From: Actinophytocola sp036555685
GTDB taxonomy: Bacteria > Actinomycetota > Actinomycetes > Mycobacteriales > Pseudonocardiaceae
Assembly: GCF_036555685.1 (NCBI RefSeq)
Contig: NZ_DATBKY010000160.1
Coordinates: forward strand, 6,995 to 70,994
Direction: 5' to 3'
Length of the DNA: 64,000 bases
The translations under genes were made by a program, and so were the position numbers. The notes beneath the pieces were generated by a model that saw only the letters and a list, made by a program, of their open reading frames with translations, made no database searches and had not been told where the DNA came from. Shown here in pieces: positions 30,008 to 38,001 of this stretch (positions within the stretch are counted from its first letter, which is position 1; each line of letters opens with the position of its first letter).

Positions 30008-30317
30008 TCACGGCGACGCCGGCGAGGCAGATCGCGGCTCCGACGTAGTCCCACCGGTCCGGCCGGAACCTGTCCACGACGACGCCCCACGCGAGCGAGC
30101 CGGCGACGAAGACGCCGCCGTACGCCGCGAGGATGCGGCCGAAGTGCGGGTCCGGCTGAAAGGTGGCGACGAACCCGTAGGCACCGAGCGCGAGCACGCC
30201 GGCGGCGATCCACCAGAGGCCGCGGTCCTCGCGCCAGCCCTGCCAGACGAGCCAAGCGCCGCCGATCTCCGCGAGCGCGGCCAGGACGAAGAGAACGAGC
30301 GAGCGGACGACGCTCAT
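29982..30317 (-). CDS. YnfA/UPF0060 family small membrane protein
   Basis: 111 residues with four membrane segments (LVLFVLAALAEIGGAWLVW; GLWWIAAGVLALGAYGFVA; ILAAYGGVFVAGSLAWGVVV; YVGAAICLAGVAVIMYA). The AEIGG and FxRxLAAYGGVF patterns are typical of UPF0060, a group related to small multidrug-resistance transporters, with a proposed efflux role. Its ATG at 30317 overlaps the MerR stop (ATGA), making it the third gene of a metal-type regulatory operon. Confidence 0.88.
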   Translation of the reverse strand: MSVVRSLVLFVLAALAEIGGAWLVWQGWREDRGLWWIAAGVLALGAYGFVATFQPDPHFGRILAAYGGVFVAGSLAWGVVVDRFRPDRWDYVGAAICLAGVAVIMYAPRSS

Positions 30318-30688
30318 GTCGCGGGCAGCGGCAGCGGGCAGCCCGGGGTGGCGGCGCAGGTCTCGAGGTCGTCGCACCCGGCGGCGACGGCGGCCCGCAG
30401 CGTGTCGCGGATGACCATGAGGTCGGCGATCTTCGCCTCGACCTCCGCCAGCTTCGCCTCGGCTCGCGTGCCGAGCCGGCCGACGTCGAGCAGCTCGGCC
30501 ACCTCGTCGAGCGTGAAGCCGAGCCGCTGGGCCGCCTTGATCGTCCGCAGCGCGCTGACCGTGGCCACCGGGTAGTCGCGGTGCCCGCCGAGCGTGCGGT
30601 CGGGCTCGGGGAGCAGGCCGCGGCGCTCGTAGTAGCGCAGCGTCTGCGGGTGGACCCCGGCCGCGGCGGCCACCTGCCCGCTGCGCAT
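30314..30688 (-). CDS. MerR family metal-responsive regulator
   Basis: 124 residues. The winged helix-turn-helix is MRSGQVAAAAGVHPQTLRYYERRGLLPEPDRT, followed by the long dimerisation helix (RAEAKLAEVEAKIADLMVIRDTLRAAV) and a C-terminal cysteine loop, AGCDDLETCAATPGCPLP. Three cysteines in this arrangement fit thiolate sensing of a soft metal such as mercury, or of zinc or copper-like ions. It is coupled to the genes on both sides (1-bp overlap upstream, 4-bp overlap downstream). Confidence 0.9.
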   Translation of the reverse strand: MRSGQVAAAAGVHPQTLRYYERRGLLPEPDRTLGGHRDYPVATVSALRTIKAAQRLGFTLDEVAELLDVGRLGTRAEAKLAEVEAKIADLMVIRDTLRAAVAAGCDDLETCAATPGCPLPLPAT

Positions 30689-30990
30689 CAGGACGCCCGC
30701 CGCTCGATCGCGTCGAGGACGTCCTCGTGGTCGGCCTCGACATCGAGCTCGAGCCGCCCGTTCGCGGCGGTCAGCGTGAACGTGAAGAACGAGCAGCAGC
30801 CGGTCTCCCTCATGACGAGCCCGGCCGCGGTGGCGGCCACCTCGGGGGTGGGCTCGAGCGTGAGCGTCAGCCGCCGGCGGGCGGGCCGCGCGTGGCCGCG
30901 GACCGACCGCGCGAAGAGCGCGTCGAACTCGGCGACTCGGAGCGGCTGCTCGGCGGTGGGGAGCGTGCAGGCGGGTGGTACCCAGGTCAT
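30688..30990 (-). CDS. Small protein with Cys-Cys motif, first gene of the MerR/ynfA operon
   Basis: 100 residues from ATG 30990. Low predicted complexity apart from a ferredoxin-like alternation in the second half: RRLTLTLEPTPEVAATAAGLVMRE, then TGCCSFFTFTLTAANGRLELDVEA. The vicinal cysteines (residues ~67-68) in the middle of a small alpha/beta protein, next to a Cys-rich MerR, suggest metal or thiol chemistry. I do not recognise a named family. The frame remains open far upstream, but the ATG at 30990 sits directly behind a MerR-type promoter and gives a compact product. Confidence 0.72.
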   Translation of the reverse strand: MTWVPPACTLPTAEQPLRVAEFDALFARSVRGHARPARRRLTLTLEPTPEVAATAAGLVMRETGCCSFFTFTLTAANGRLELDVEADHEDVLDAIERRAS

Positions 30991-30997
30991 GGAGCCA

Positions 30998-31028
30998 CGG
31001 TAAGCCCGTACCCGGGTACCGGATGCAA
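30998..31028 (-). promoter_or_regulatory. MerR-type promoter with 19-bp spacer and central palindrome
   Basis: On the minus strand, TTGCAT (31023-31028) and TTACCG (30998-31003) are separated by 19 bp, the long spacer typical of MerR-activated promoters. The spacer contains a perfect GTACCCGGGTAC palindrome at 31008-31019. It lies 8 bp upstream of the first operon gene. Confidence 0.75.
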
Positions 31029-31062
31029 GGACGTGTCGGACCGAGCGGCTACGGTTCGCGGC

Positions 31063-31461
31063 ATGAGAGCTTCCGGAACGTTCGAGGTCACGGCGTTCAC
31101 GCCGACCTCGGTGGAGCCCGACGTGGCGACCGCGCTGCCCGTCGGCGTGGCCACGATCGAGAAGCGGTACGCGGGCGAGGTGGCGGGCCGGTCGGCGACG
31201 CTGTTCACGTCGGCGTTCGACCAGGCCGCCGGCGTGGGCACGTACGTGGCGATGGAGTCGTTCGAGGGCTCGGTCGCGGGCCGCGCGGGCGCGTTCAACT
31301 TCGTCCACTCGGCGACGACCACGGGCACGACGCGGGAGAGCGAGTTCTTCACGATCGTCCCGTCCTCGGGCACGGGCGAGCTCGCGGGCATCACGGGCAC
31401 CGGCGCCATGACCGTCGAGGAGGACGGCACGCACCGGATCTCGTTCGACTACGAACTCTGA
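31063..31461 (+). CDS. DUF3224 family protein
   Basis: 132 residues from ATG 31063, all beta-rich with no signal peptide. Features of the DUF3224 barrel: ASGTFEVTAFTP at the N-terminus, YVAMESFEGSVAGRAGAFNFVHSATT, and the closing GTGELAGITGTGAMTVEEDGTHRISFDYEL. The family resembles allene-oxide-cyclase-like barrels; the function is unknown. It is divergent from the MerR operon, 72 bp apart, and may share its regulatory region. Confidence 0.88.
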   Translation: MRASGTFEVTAFTPTSVEPDVATALPVGVATIEKRYAGEVAGRSATLFTSAFDQAAGVGTYVAMESFEGSVAGRAGAFNFVHSATTTGTTRESEFFTIVPSSGTGELAGITGTGAMTVEEDGTHRISFDYEL

Positions 31462-31765
31462 ACGGCGGGGCCGCCGGACCCCCGAGCGAACTGGAATTCG
31501 TCTGAGACGGGTATCTCGATGCGCCAACGCCGCACCGGGTTGAAGCAGGTACGCCGAGGTGGGCGCCCGTGACGATCGACCGCCACTGCCACCTCGCGCA
31601 GGTGGTGAGTGTGCATGTGCGGTGGCAGCTGCATGTGCACTCTGGGTAGTCACAACGCATCCAGCTTTTACCCGTTTGACCGCTGACACTTGATCCACGA
31701 CAAGGTTTGTTGGAGGAAGAGATGTACCGGTGCGAGGAGACCGACATGTAGCGGGAAGGAGGCCG
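31462..31765. other. 304-bp region before the SRPBCC gene
   Basis: There is no credible gene; a 63-codon His-rich minus-strand frame (31449-31640) is a shadow of GTGCATG repeats around 31609-31640. A ten-codon frame at 31722-31751 (MYRCEETDM, stop) follows GGAGGAAGAG and ends 15 bp before the next start, a possible leader peptide. The AT-richer stretch 31640-31715 is the likely promoter. Confidence 0.4.
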
Positions 31766-32248
31766 ATGGTGAGCCAGGTCCAGAAGAGTGGCCGTCTCCA
31801 GGTGGTCGTGGACGCGGACCTGCAGGACGTCTGGCGCGTGGTCACGGACGTCACGAGGATCGGTGAGTGGAGCCACGAGTGCCGCTCGGCGCGATGGTTG
31901 GGCGGGGCCCGCGCACCCGTCCCGGGTGCACGATTCCGTGGCCGCAACCGGGCGGGATGGCTGCGCTGGAACCGGACGGCCGAGGTCGTTGCCGTCGAGG
32001 AGCCCCGCGAGCTGGTCTGGCGGACGATCCCCACATGGCTCTTCCCCGACAGCACGGAATGGCGGATCCAGCTCGCGGCCACCGCGCAGGGGACGGCGAT
32101 CACCCAGTCGTTCACCGTGCTCCACGCGCCCTGGTTGGTCGACCGGCTCTACGCCCTGGTGGTCCCGGCCCACCGGAACCGGAACGCGCGGCTGACCGCC
32201 GACCTCGATCGGCTCGGTGCCGCGGCTCGCCGGGGAGCCCGGACGTGA
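31766..32248 (+). CDS. SRPBCC family (polyketide cyclase/START-like) protein
   Basis: 160 residues from ATG 31766, preceded by GAAGGAGG. The helix-grip fold shows in VVVDADLQDVWRVVTDVTRIGEWSHECRSARW at the N-terminus, a hallmark of SRPBCC proteins, then GARFRGRNRAGWLRW and the C-terminal helix WLVDRLYALVVPAHRNRN. These bind hydrophobic ligands or act as cyclases/dehydratases; nothing in the neighbourhood points to a particular ligand. Confidence 0.83.
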   Translation: MVSQVQKSGRLQVVVDADLQDVWRVVTDVTRIGEWSHECRSARWLGGARAPVPGARFRGRNRAGWLRWNRTAEVVAVEEPRELVWRTIPTWLFPDSTEWRIQLAATAQGTAITQSFTVLHAPWLVDRLYALVVPAHRNRNARLTADLDRLGAAARRGART

Positions 32249-32418
32249 AGTGACGGCTGGCGCGCGGGGAAGCATCGGCGTTCGTTGCCTTGGCGACGTC
32301 GTCCAATGAGGACCGGCCCGCGCCGCCCGTGGGCCGCTGGACACCGCCGGACAACGAGAAACGACGCCCCCAGCGGAACATGTTGCCGCTGGTGAGCGCC
32401 GTTTTCGGGGTCTCGAAC

Positions 32419-32826
32419 TCAGCCCTGCTTGGTCTCCCAGAAGATCTTGTCGATCTCGGCGATGTAGTCGAGGAGCTGCTGGCCGGTGGACGGGTCCATG
32501 GAGCCCTTGGTGCCGGTCGCACCCGCGGCCTTCGTGGCCTTGTTGAACAGCTCGTGCAGCTGCGGGTACTTCTCGAAGTGCGGCGGCTTGAAGTAGTCGG
32601 TCCACAGGACCCACAGGTGATGCTTCACGAGCTCGCTGCGCTGCTCGGCGATGAGGATCGCGCGCGTGCGGTACTCCGGGTCCTCGTTGTCCTGGTACTT
32701 CTGCTGGATGGCCTTCACGGACTCGGCCTCGATGCGGGCCTGCGCCGGGTCGTACACGCCGCAGGGGAGGTCGCAGTGCGCGGTGGCCTCCAGGCGTGGG
32801 CCGAGAATGCGCGACAGGAGTCGCAT
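32419..32826 (-). CDS. sodN: Nickel superoxide dismutase precursor
   Basis: 135 residues from ATG 32826, preceded by AGGAGGA. After a 16-residue leader (MRLLSRILGPRLEATA) comes the nickel hook HCDLPCGVYDPAQ: the N-terminal His1 amine and side chain plus Cys2 and Cys6 bind nickel once the leader is removed. The four-helix body follows (YRTRAILIAEQRSELVKHHLWVLWTDYFKPPHFEKYP). It disproportionates superoxide in the cytoplasm. The processing protease is encoded divergently 73 bp away. Confidence 0.97.
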   Translation of the reverse strand: MRLLSRILGPRLEATAHCDLPCGVYDPAQARIEAESVKAIQQKYQDNEDPEYRTRAILIAEQRSELVKHHLWVLWTDYFKPPHFEKYPQLHELFNKATKAAGATGTKGSMDPSTGQQLLDYIAEIDKIFWETKQG

Positions 32827-32899
32827 CTTTCCTCCTGAACGGGTTGACGCTTCGACAGCCCGGACACTACTCCCGGCATGCGGTCCGGACACGACGGAG

Positions 32900-33217
32900 G
32901 TGATCGATCTGAACCCGCTGGGACGGCTGCCCTACCGGCGGATCCGCGTGCGCGGACCGTCCATGGCGCCGACCCTCCGGGACGGCGACGTCGTGCTTGC
33001 GCGGCGCGGTGAAAGAGCGCGAGCGGGCGACGTCGTCGTGGTCACGTGGGCCGGCCGGCCGGGGCAGCTGTCGATCAAGCGCGCGGTGCGGCCGGACGGG
33101 GACGGGTGGTTCGTCGTGGGCGACAACGAGATCGCCTCGACCGACTCGCGAGAGCTGGGGCCGGCCACCGTGCACGGCGTGGTGCGCCGGCGGATCTGGC
33201 CGCTACGCCGTGCGTAG
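32900..33217 (+). CDS. sodX: Nickel-SOD maturation protease (S26 type)
   Basis: 105 residues. A truncated signal-peptidase-I-like domain with Ser in RVRGPSMAPTLRDGDVVL and Lys in GQLSIKRAVRPDG, the catalytic dyad; FVVGDNEIASTDSRELGP is the third conserved box. There is no membrane anchor, so it acts in the cytosol, cleaving the SodN leader. The start is uncertain: GTG 32900 gives VIDLNPLGRLPYRRIRV but has little room for a ribosome site. The 3' end overlaps the convergent epimerase gene by 15 bp. Confidence 0.9.
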   Translation: MIDLNPLGRLPYRRIRVRGPSMAPTLRDGDVVLARRGERARAGDVVVVTWAGRPGQLSIKRAVRPDGDGWFVVGDNEIASTDSRELGPATVHGVVRRRIWPLRRA

Positions 33218-33805
33218 CCGCTGGTAGTACGCCTGGCAGTCGGCGTAGCCGGGCAGCAGGCCGGCCGACTCGGCCGCCGCGAGCGACGGGGCCGCGCGGT
33301 CCTTCGCCGACAGGACGACCTCGATGTCCGACGGCCAGGGCAGGCCCAGCGCCGGATCCAGCGGGTCCACGCCGTGCTCGCGGCCGGGGTTGTACCCGGT
33401 GGAGCACAGGTAGGAGATGACCGAGTCGTCCTCGAGCGCCATCATGCCGTGCGCCAGGCCCTCGGGCACGTACACCGCGCGGAACTCGACCGGATCGAGC
33501 CGCACCGCGTCCCAGGCGCCGAACGTGGGCGAGCCGACCCGGACGTCGACGACGACGTCGAGCAGCGCGCCCTGCGGGCAGTACACGTACTTCGCCTGTC
33601 CCGGCGGCACGTCCGCGAAGTGCAGCCCGCGGATGACCCCGCGACGTGACCTGCTGTGGTTCGTCTGCGCGAGCCGCAGCGGGTGGCCGACGGCCTTGAG
33701 GAACGGCTCCTCCTCGAACGGGCAGGCGAACACCCCGCGGTCGTCGGGGAACACCCGTGGCGTGAACTCGAACGCGCCCGGTACCGCCAGCTCGCGCACC
33801 TCCAT
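33203..33805 (-). CDS. dTDP-4-dehydrorhamnose 3,5-epimerase family protein
   Basis: 200 residues from ATG 33805. RmlC-like cupin: FPDDRGVFACPFEEEPF, the catalytic His in GVIRGLHFA, KYVYCPQGALLDVVVDVRVGSPTFG and the Tyr-containing PEGLAHGMMALEDDSVISYLCS. Members epimerise C3 and/or C5 of dTDP-4-keto-6-deoxyglucose for rhamnose or other deoxysugars. No other dTDP-sugar gene is nearby, so it is either a stray member of a scattered pathway or acts in an unlinked glycosylation route. Confidence 0.87.
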   Translation of the reverse strand: MEVRELAVPGAFEFTPRVFPDDRGVFACPFEEEPFLKAVGHPLRLAQTNHSRSRRGVIRGLHFADVPPGQAKYVYCPQGALLDVVVDVRVGSPTFGAWDAVRLDPVEFRAVYVPEGLAHGMMALEDDSVISYLCSTGYNPGREHGVDPLDPALGLPWPSDIEVVLSAKDRAAPSLAAAESAGLLPGYADCQAYYQRLRTA

Positions 33806-34023
33806 GTGACGCACAGTACTGGCCCCGCCCACGGGCCTCGCCCGGCGCACCTGTCACAATGTGAGACACCGCAGCGTCCGCGGTTGCCCGCCAACCATCG
33901 GCGGGTGGCCGACCGGCCGGCAACGTTTCCGACCGCCGACAGCACCCGATCGGCGCTCGATCACGCCGAGATCCCGCGGGGCTACCTTCTGCTATCCCCG
34001 CTTCGGCCCGTTGGAGGGACGCA

Positions 34024-35220
34024 ATGACCACCGTGAATGATCCGTTCGTGCAGTCCGAGCTGGGCGTGCCGGTCACCGACGACGAGATCTTCCGCGCTCA
34101 CGAAGGCGGGAAGCTCGACGTCGCGGTCACCCGGCCGATCGCGGACCCGCGGACGCTGTCGATCGTGTACACGCCGGGTGTCGCCAAGGTCAGCCGCGCG
34201 ATCGCCGAGGACGCCTCGCTCGCGCAGAAGTACACCTGGACCAACCGCCTCGTCGCCGTGGTCAGCGACGGCACGGCGGTGCTCGGCCTCGGCGACATCG
34301 GCCCGCGCGGTGCCCTGCCGGTCATGGAGGGCAAGTCCGCCCTGTTCAAGACGTTCGGCGGGCTCAACTCGATCCCGCTGGTGCTGGACACGACGGACGT
34401 CGACGAGATCGTCGAGACGCTGGTCCGGCTGCGCCCGTCGTTCGGCGCGGTGAACCTCGAGGACGTGGCCGCGCCGCGCTGCTTCGAGCTCGAGCGCCGC
34501 TTGATCGAGGCCCTGGACTGCCCGGTCATGCACGACGACCAGCACGGTACGGCGATCATCCTGCTGGCCGCCCTGCGCGGCGCGAACGCCGTGCTCGACC
34601 GGCCGATCGGCGACGAGCGGATCGTCATCGCGGGCGCCGGCGCGTCCGGCATCGCGTGCGCGAACTTCCTGCTCTCCGCGGGTGCCGGCGACGTGATCGT
34701 GCTCGACTCGCGCGGCATCATCCACTCCGGCCGCGAGGGGCTGAACCCGGTCAAGGCCGAGCTCGCCACCCGGACCAACAAGACCGGCCTGCGTGGCGGC
34801 GTCGCCGAGGCCCTGAACGGCGCGGACGTGTTCGTCGGGCTCTCCGGCTCGACCGTGCCGGAGGAGCTGATCGCGACGATGGCGCCGGAGTCGATCGTGT
34901 TCGCGCTGTCGAACCCCGACCCGGAGATCCACCCCGACGTGGCCCGCCGGCATGCCGCGATCGTGGCCACCGGACGCAGCGACTTCCCCAACCAGATCAA
35001 CAACTCCCTGGCCTTCCCCGGCGTCTTCCGCGGTGCCCTGGACGCGGGTGCGCGGCGCATCACCGAGCGCATGAAGATGGCCGCGGCCGAGGCCATCGCC
35101 GCGGTCGCGGCCGAGGATCTGGCGCCCGACCACATCGTGCCGAGCGGGGTCGACCCGAGGGTCGCGCCCGAGGTCGCCGCGGCTGTGGCTCAGGCGGCCA
35201 GGGAGGACGGGGTAGCCTAA
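34024..35220 (+). CDS. NAD(P)-dependent malic enzyme
   Basis: 398 residues. The N-terminal malic domain shows IVYTPGVAKVSRAIAED with the catalytic Tyr, GDIGPRGALPVMEGKSALFK with the Lys, and NLEDVAAPRCFELE and DDQHGTAI carrying the metal-binding acids. The NAD domain starts IVIAGAGASGIACANF. It decarboxylates malate to pyruvate, feeding pyruvate or NAD(P)H. This is the short bacterial form without a phosphotransacetylase tail. ATG 34024 follows GGAGGGACGCA. The upstream 217 bp hold its promoter. Confidence 0.95.
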   Translation: MTTVNDPFVQSELGVPVTDDEIFRAHEGGKLDVAVTRPIADPRTLSIVYTPGVAKVSRAIAEDASLAQKYTWTNRLVAVVSDGTAVLGLGDIGPRGALPVMEGKSALFKTFGGLNSIPLVLDTTDVDEIVETLVRLRPSFGAVNLEDVAAPRCFELERRLIEALDCPVMHDDQHGTAIILLAALRGANAVLDRPIGDERIVIAGAGASGIACANFLLSAGAGDVIVLDSRGIIHSGREGLNPVKAELATRTNKTGLRGGVAEALNGADVFVGLSGSTVPEELIATMAPESIVFALSNPDPEIHPDVARRHAAIVATGRSDFPNQINNSLAFPGVFRGALDAGARRITERMKMAAAEAIAAVAAEDLAPDHIVPSGVDPRVAPEVAAAVAQAAREDGVA

Positions 35221-35280
35221 GCACCGGCGGGAAGATCGGCGACTTCGCCCGACCCGCCGGCATGCGGGCGAGAGGATGGC

Positions 35281-37851
35281 GTGGTGGCCGAGCATGTCTT
35301 GCGTGCCGGCATGCCCCGCAGCGGGGTACAGGCCGGGGAGTTAGCCGTGCCCGCGCTCGCCACCCAGTCGCAACCCGCCCCGCTGATCGACCGCGTCATC
35401 ACCGACGCGACCGGCAGCTTTCCGCTCGCCGACGTCGAGGATCTCGCCCGCCTCGGGGTCTGGAGCGTCGACCTGCGGGCCGGCACGATGTACCTCTCCG
35501 AGGGGCTGCGCGAGCTGTGCGGGCTACCCCCGGACTGCACGGTCGACCAGGTCCTGGAGAGCGTCCACGCCGACGACCAGGAGGCCCTCGACGCGTTCCG
35601 CGCGCGCCTCTGCGAACCCGACGGGTCGCCCCTCGAGCTCGAGGTGCGCAGCAAGGACGGCGAGCGCACGTTCGAGGTCCGTGGCCGGCCCGAGATCGAC
35701 AACGCCGGCGAGGTCGTGCGCATCCTCGGCATCGTCCACGACGTCAGCCCGTACCGGGAGTTCGAGCGCCGGGCGAGCCAGGATCGCCGGCTGTTCGGCG
35801 ACGCGCAACAGGTGGCCCGTTTGGGCACTTGGGAGTGGAATACGGCAACCGGCGAATGTATCTGGTCGTCGATGCTGTACGAGCTCTTCGGCGTCGAGCC
35901 CGGCACGCCCATCTCGTACACCGAGTACCTCACGTTCGTACACCCCGAGGACCGCGGCTGGGTCGACGAGCGGTGGCGTGAGCTCGCCACCGGCGGCCGG
36001 CCCGTCGAGGCCGAGCACCGGGTGATCCTGCCGGACGGCGCGACCCGCGTGTTCCGCTGCCGTGGCGCCGCCCTGGACCGCGGCGGCACCGTCATGATCG
36101 GCACCGCGCAGGACGTCACCGAGCAGCGGTCCACCGAGACCCGGATGATGCGCTCGAGCCAGCGGTTCAGCGACCTGGTCGCGATCGCGCCGGTCGGCAT
36201 CGGCCTGTTCGACGAGTCCGAGCGGCTGGTCGACGCCAACGACGCGCTCTGCCGGCTGCTGGAGCTCGACCTCGAGCGGCTGCGGGGCACGACCGCCACC
36301 CAGCTGACCCACCCGTCCGACCGCGGCAAGCCGCTGCTGACCAGGCACGACACCGCCCGGTACGGCGCGGTCACCGCGGACCTGCGGGCCGGCCAGCGGG
36401 TGCTGATCACCTCGTCGGGCAAGACGCTGTACTGCGAGCTCGGGGTCACCGAGTCCGTGGCCGACGACGGCCGGCGGTTCTGGCTCGTGGTGTTCTCCGA
36501 CGTCACCGACCGCAGGCGGGCCGCCGAGCGGCTGCGCTACCAGGCCACGCACGACGAGCTGACCGGGCTGCCCGGCCGCGCCGCGGTCAACGAGCTGCTC
36601 GGCCGGCTGCTGGGCGGGGCGGACGCGGACCGCGTCGCGCTGCTGTGGTGCGACGTCGACAACTTCAAGCGGGTCAACGACTCGCTGGGCCACGAGGTCG
36701 GCGACGAGCTGATCATCGCGCTGGCCCGAAGACTCGAGCGCGGGCTCCCGCCGTCGTGCACGCCGGCCCGCATGTCCGGCGACGAGTACGTCGTCATCTG
36801 CTCGGACGTGCAGGAGGCCGGCGGGGTGGAGGCGCTGGCCAACCGGGTGGCGCGGCTGCTGCGGACCGCGGTGCCCGTCCGCGGCCAGCTGCTCCGGGTG
36901 TCCGCGACGATCGGCGCGGCCGTGCCGAGCGCGCACGACACGTCCGCCGCGGACCTGCTGCGCTTCGCCGACGCGGCCATGTTCAGCGCGAAGCGGCAGG
37001 GTGCCGGCCGGGTGTCGATCGCCAACGCCGAGCTGATCAAGAACGCGAACAGCCAGATGCTGCTCGAGGGCCAGCTGCGCGACGCGATCGCCAACGACGG
37101 CCTCGTGCTGCACTACCAGCCGGTGGTCAGCCCGGACGGCACGGTGCTGTCGGCCGAGGCGCTGGTGCGCTGGCCGCACCCGGAGCGCGGGATGCTGGGC
37201 CCGGGCGAGTTCCTGCCGGTCGCCGAGCAGGGCGACATGCTGCGCGAGCTGGATCGCTGGGTGCTGCGGACCGCGTTGTGCGAAGCCGCGAAGTGGCCGG
37301 TGCTGGCCGGCGGCGTGCTGGGTGGCGGGCCCGGTGTCGCGGTCAACCTCGCCGGGCTGGTGCCGGGCGACCCGGAGTTCGTGGAGATCGTGTCCGCCGC
37401 GGTCGCGGAGTCCGGCATCGAGTGGGACCGGGTCGTGCTGGAGCTGGTGGAGACCAGCCTGATCGACCTGCCGTCGCGTACCCGCGAGACGATGGCCGAG
37501 CTGGCCGACCGCGGGGTGCGGTTCGCCGTCGACGACTTCGGCACCGGCTACTCCTCGCTCGCCCGGCTCAAGGAGCTGCCGGCGCAGATCATCAAGATCG
37601 ACCGCGCGTTCGTGAACGGCGTGGCCACGCAGGCGGCCGACTTCGCCGTCGTCCGCGCACTGGTCGACATGGCCCGCGCGATGGGCCGCTCGTGCGTGGC
37701 CGAAGGCGTGGAGAACGACTCCCAGTTCCACGTCCTGCGCAGCTTCGGCATCGAGGCCTACCAGGGCTGGCTGCTGTCCAGGCCGATCGCGGCCGCCGAC
37801 TTCCGCGAGCTGCTGGGCCGCGGCCCGCTCGACATCCCCACCGGCGCCTGA
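35281..37851 (+). CDS. PAS-GGDEF-EAL cyclic-di-GMP enzyme
   Basis: 856 residues from GTG 35281. Three PAS-type sensor regions: ~55-155, ~175-290 (LGTWEWNTATGECIW) and ~295-415 (FSDLVAIAPVGIGLFDESERLVDANDALC). Then a GGDEF domain whose signature is SGDEY (residues 499-503) instead of GGDEF, and an EAL domain with intact AEALVRW (E626) and FAVDDFGTGYSS (D751 onward). The EAL part looks able to hydrolyse c-di-GMP; the SGDEY variant may still be active or may serve as a GTP-binding regulatory unit. There are no membrane segments, so it is a soluble sensor. Confidence 0.93.
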   Translation: MVAEHVLRAGMPRSGVQAGELAVPALATQSQPAPLIDRVITDATGSFPLADVEDLARLGVWSVDLRAGTMYLSEGLRELCGLPPDCTVDQVLESVHADDQEALDAFRARLCEPDGSPLELEVRSKDGERTFEVRGRPEIDNAGEVVRILGIVHDVSPYREFERRASQDRRLFGDAQQVARLGTWEWNTATGECIWSSMLYELFGVEPGTPISYTEYLTFVHPEDRGWVDERWRELATGGRPVEAEHRVILPDGATRVFRCRGAALDRGGTVMIGTAQDVTEQRSTETRMMRSSQRFSDLVAIAPVGIGLFDESERLVDANDALCRLLELDLERLRGTTATQLTHPSDRGKPLLTRHDTARYGAVTADLRAGQRVLITSSGKTLYCELGVTESVADDGRRFWLVVFSDVTDRRRAAERLRYQATHDELTGLPGRAAVNELLGRLLGGADADRVALLWCDVDNFKRVNDSLGHEVGDELIIALARRLERGLPPSCTPARMSGDEYVVICSDVQEAGGVEALANRVARLLRTAVPVRGQLLRVSATIGAAVPSAHDTSAADLLRFADAAMFSAKRQGAGRVSIANAELIKNANSQMLLEGQLRDAIANDGLVLHYQPVVSPDGTVLSAEALVRWPHPERGMLGPGEFLPVAEQGDMLRELDRWVLRTALCEAAKWPVLAGGVLGGGPGVAVNLAGLVPGDPEFVEIVSAAVAESGIEWDRVVLELVETSLIDLPSRTRETMAELADRGVRFAVDDFGTGYSSLARLKELPAQIIKIDRAFVNGVATQAADFAVVRALVDMARAMGRSCVAEGVENDSQFHVLRSFGIEAYQGWLLSRPIAAADFRELLGRGPLDIPTGA

Positions 37852-37883
37852 AAACCGCTGGTGCGCGCGGTTAGTCTGGAAAC

Positions 37884-37928
37884 ATGACGACCTTCCGGAC
37901 CATGATGCCCCGCTTCCGGGGCTGCTGA
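37884..37928 (+). CDS. Putative leader peptide MTTFRTMMPRFRGC upstream of metG-like gene
   Basis: 14 codons. The ATG is only six bases after a TAGTCT -10-like hexamer (37872-37877), so the transcript may begin at or just before the start codon (leaderless). Codons 7-8 are consecutive Met. The coding part contains a hairpin, GCCCCG (37907-37912) with CGGGGC (37917-37922), whose arms recur at 37961-37966 and 37984-37989 near the ribosome site of the methionyl-tRNA synthetase gene. A charged-tRNA-Met-responsive attenuator is the natural reading, but it is inference. Confidence 0.55.
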   Translation: MTTFRTMMPRFRGC

Positions 37929-37960
37929 GTCGTCGTCATTTCCTTGCCAGGCCCGCGAAT

Positions 37961-37996
37961 CGGGGCCTCGGCACGGCATCGGAGCCCCGTGGGAGG
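37961..37996 (+). promoter_or_regulatory. Hairpin next to the metG-like ribosome site
   Basis: CGGGGC (37961-37966) can pair with GCCCCG (37984-37989), directly before GGGAGG (37991-37996), the ribosome-binding site of the synthetase gene at 38002. The same two hexamers occur in the leader peptide hairpin, allowing exclusive alternative pairings. Confidence 0.5.
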
Positions 37997-38001
37997 TTTC
38001 G

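Noticed and set aside
31449..31640. A 63-codon His-rich minus-strand ORF
   Set aside because: It arises from GTGCATG-rich DNA, overlaps the DUF3224 3' end, and has no ribosome site.
32827..32899. Nur (nickel-uptake regulator) box between sodN and sodX
   Set aside because: No TTGCAA-N5-TTGCAA-like palindrome is visible in the 73-bp gap.
33203..33805. Part of a deoxysugar or antibiotic biosynthetic cluster
   Set aside because: The epimerase stands alone; no other sugar or secondary-metabolite gene is within the window.
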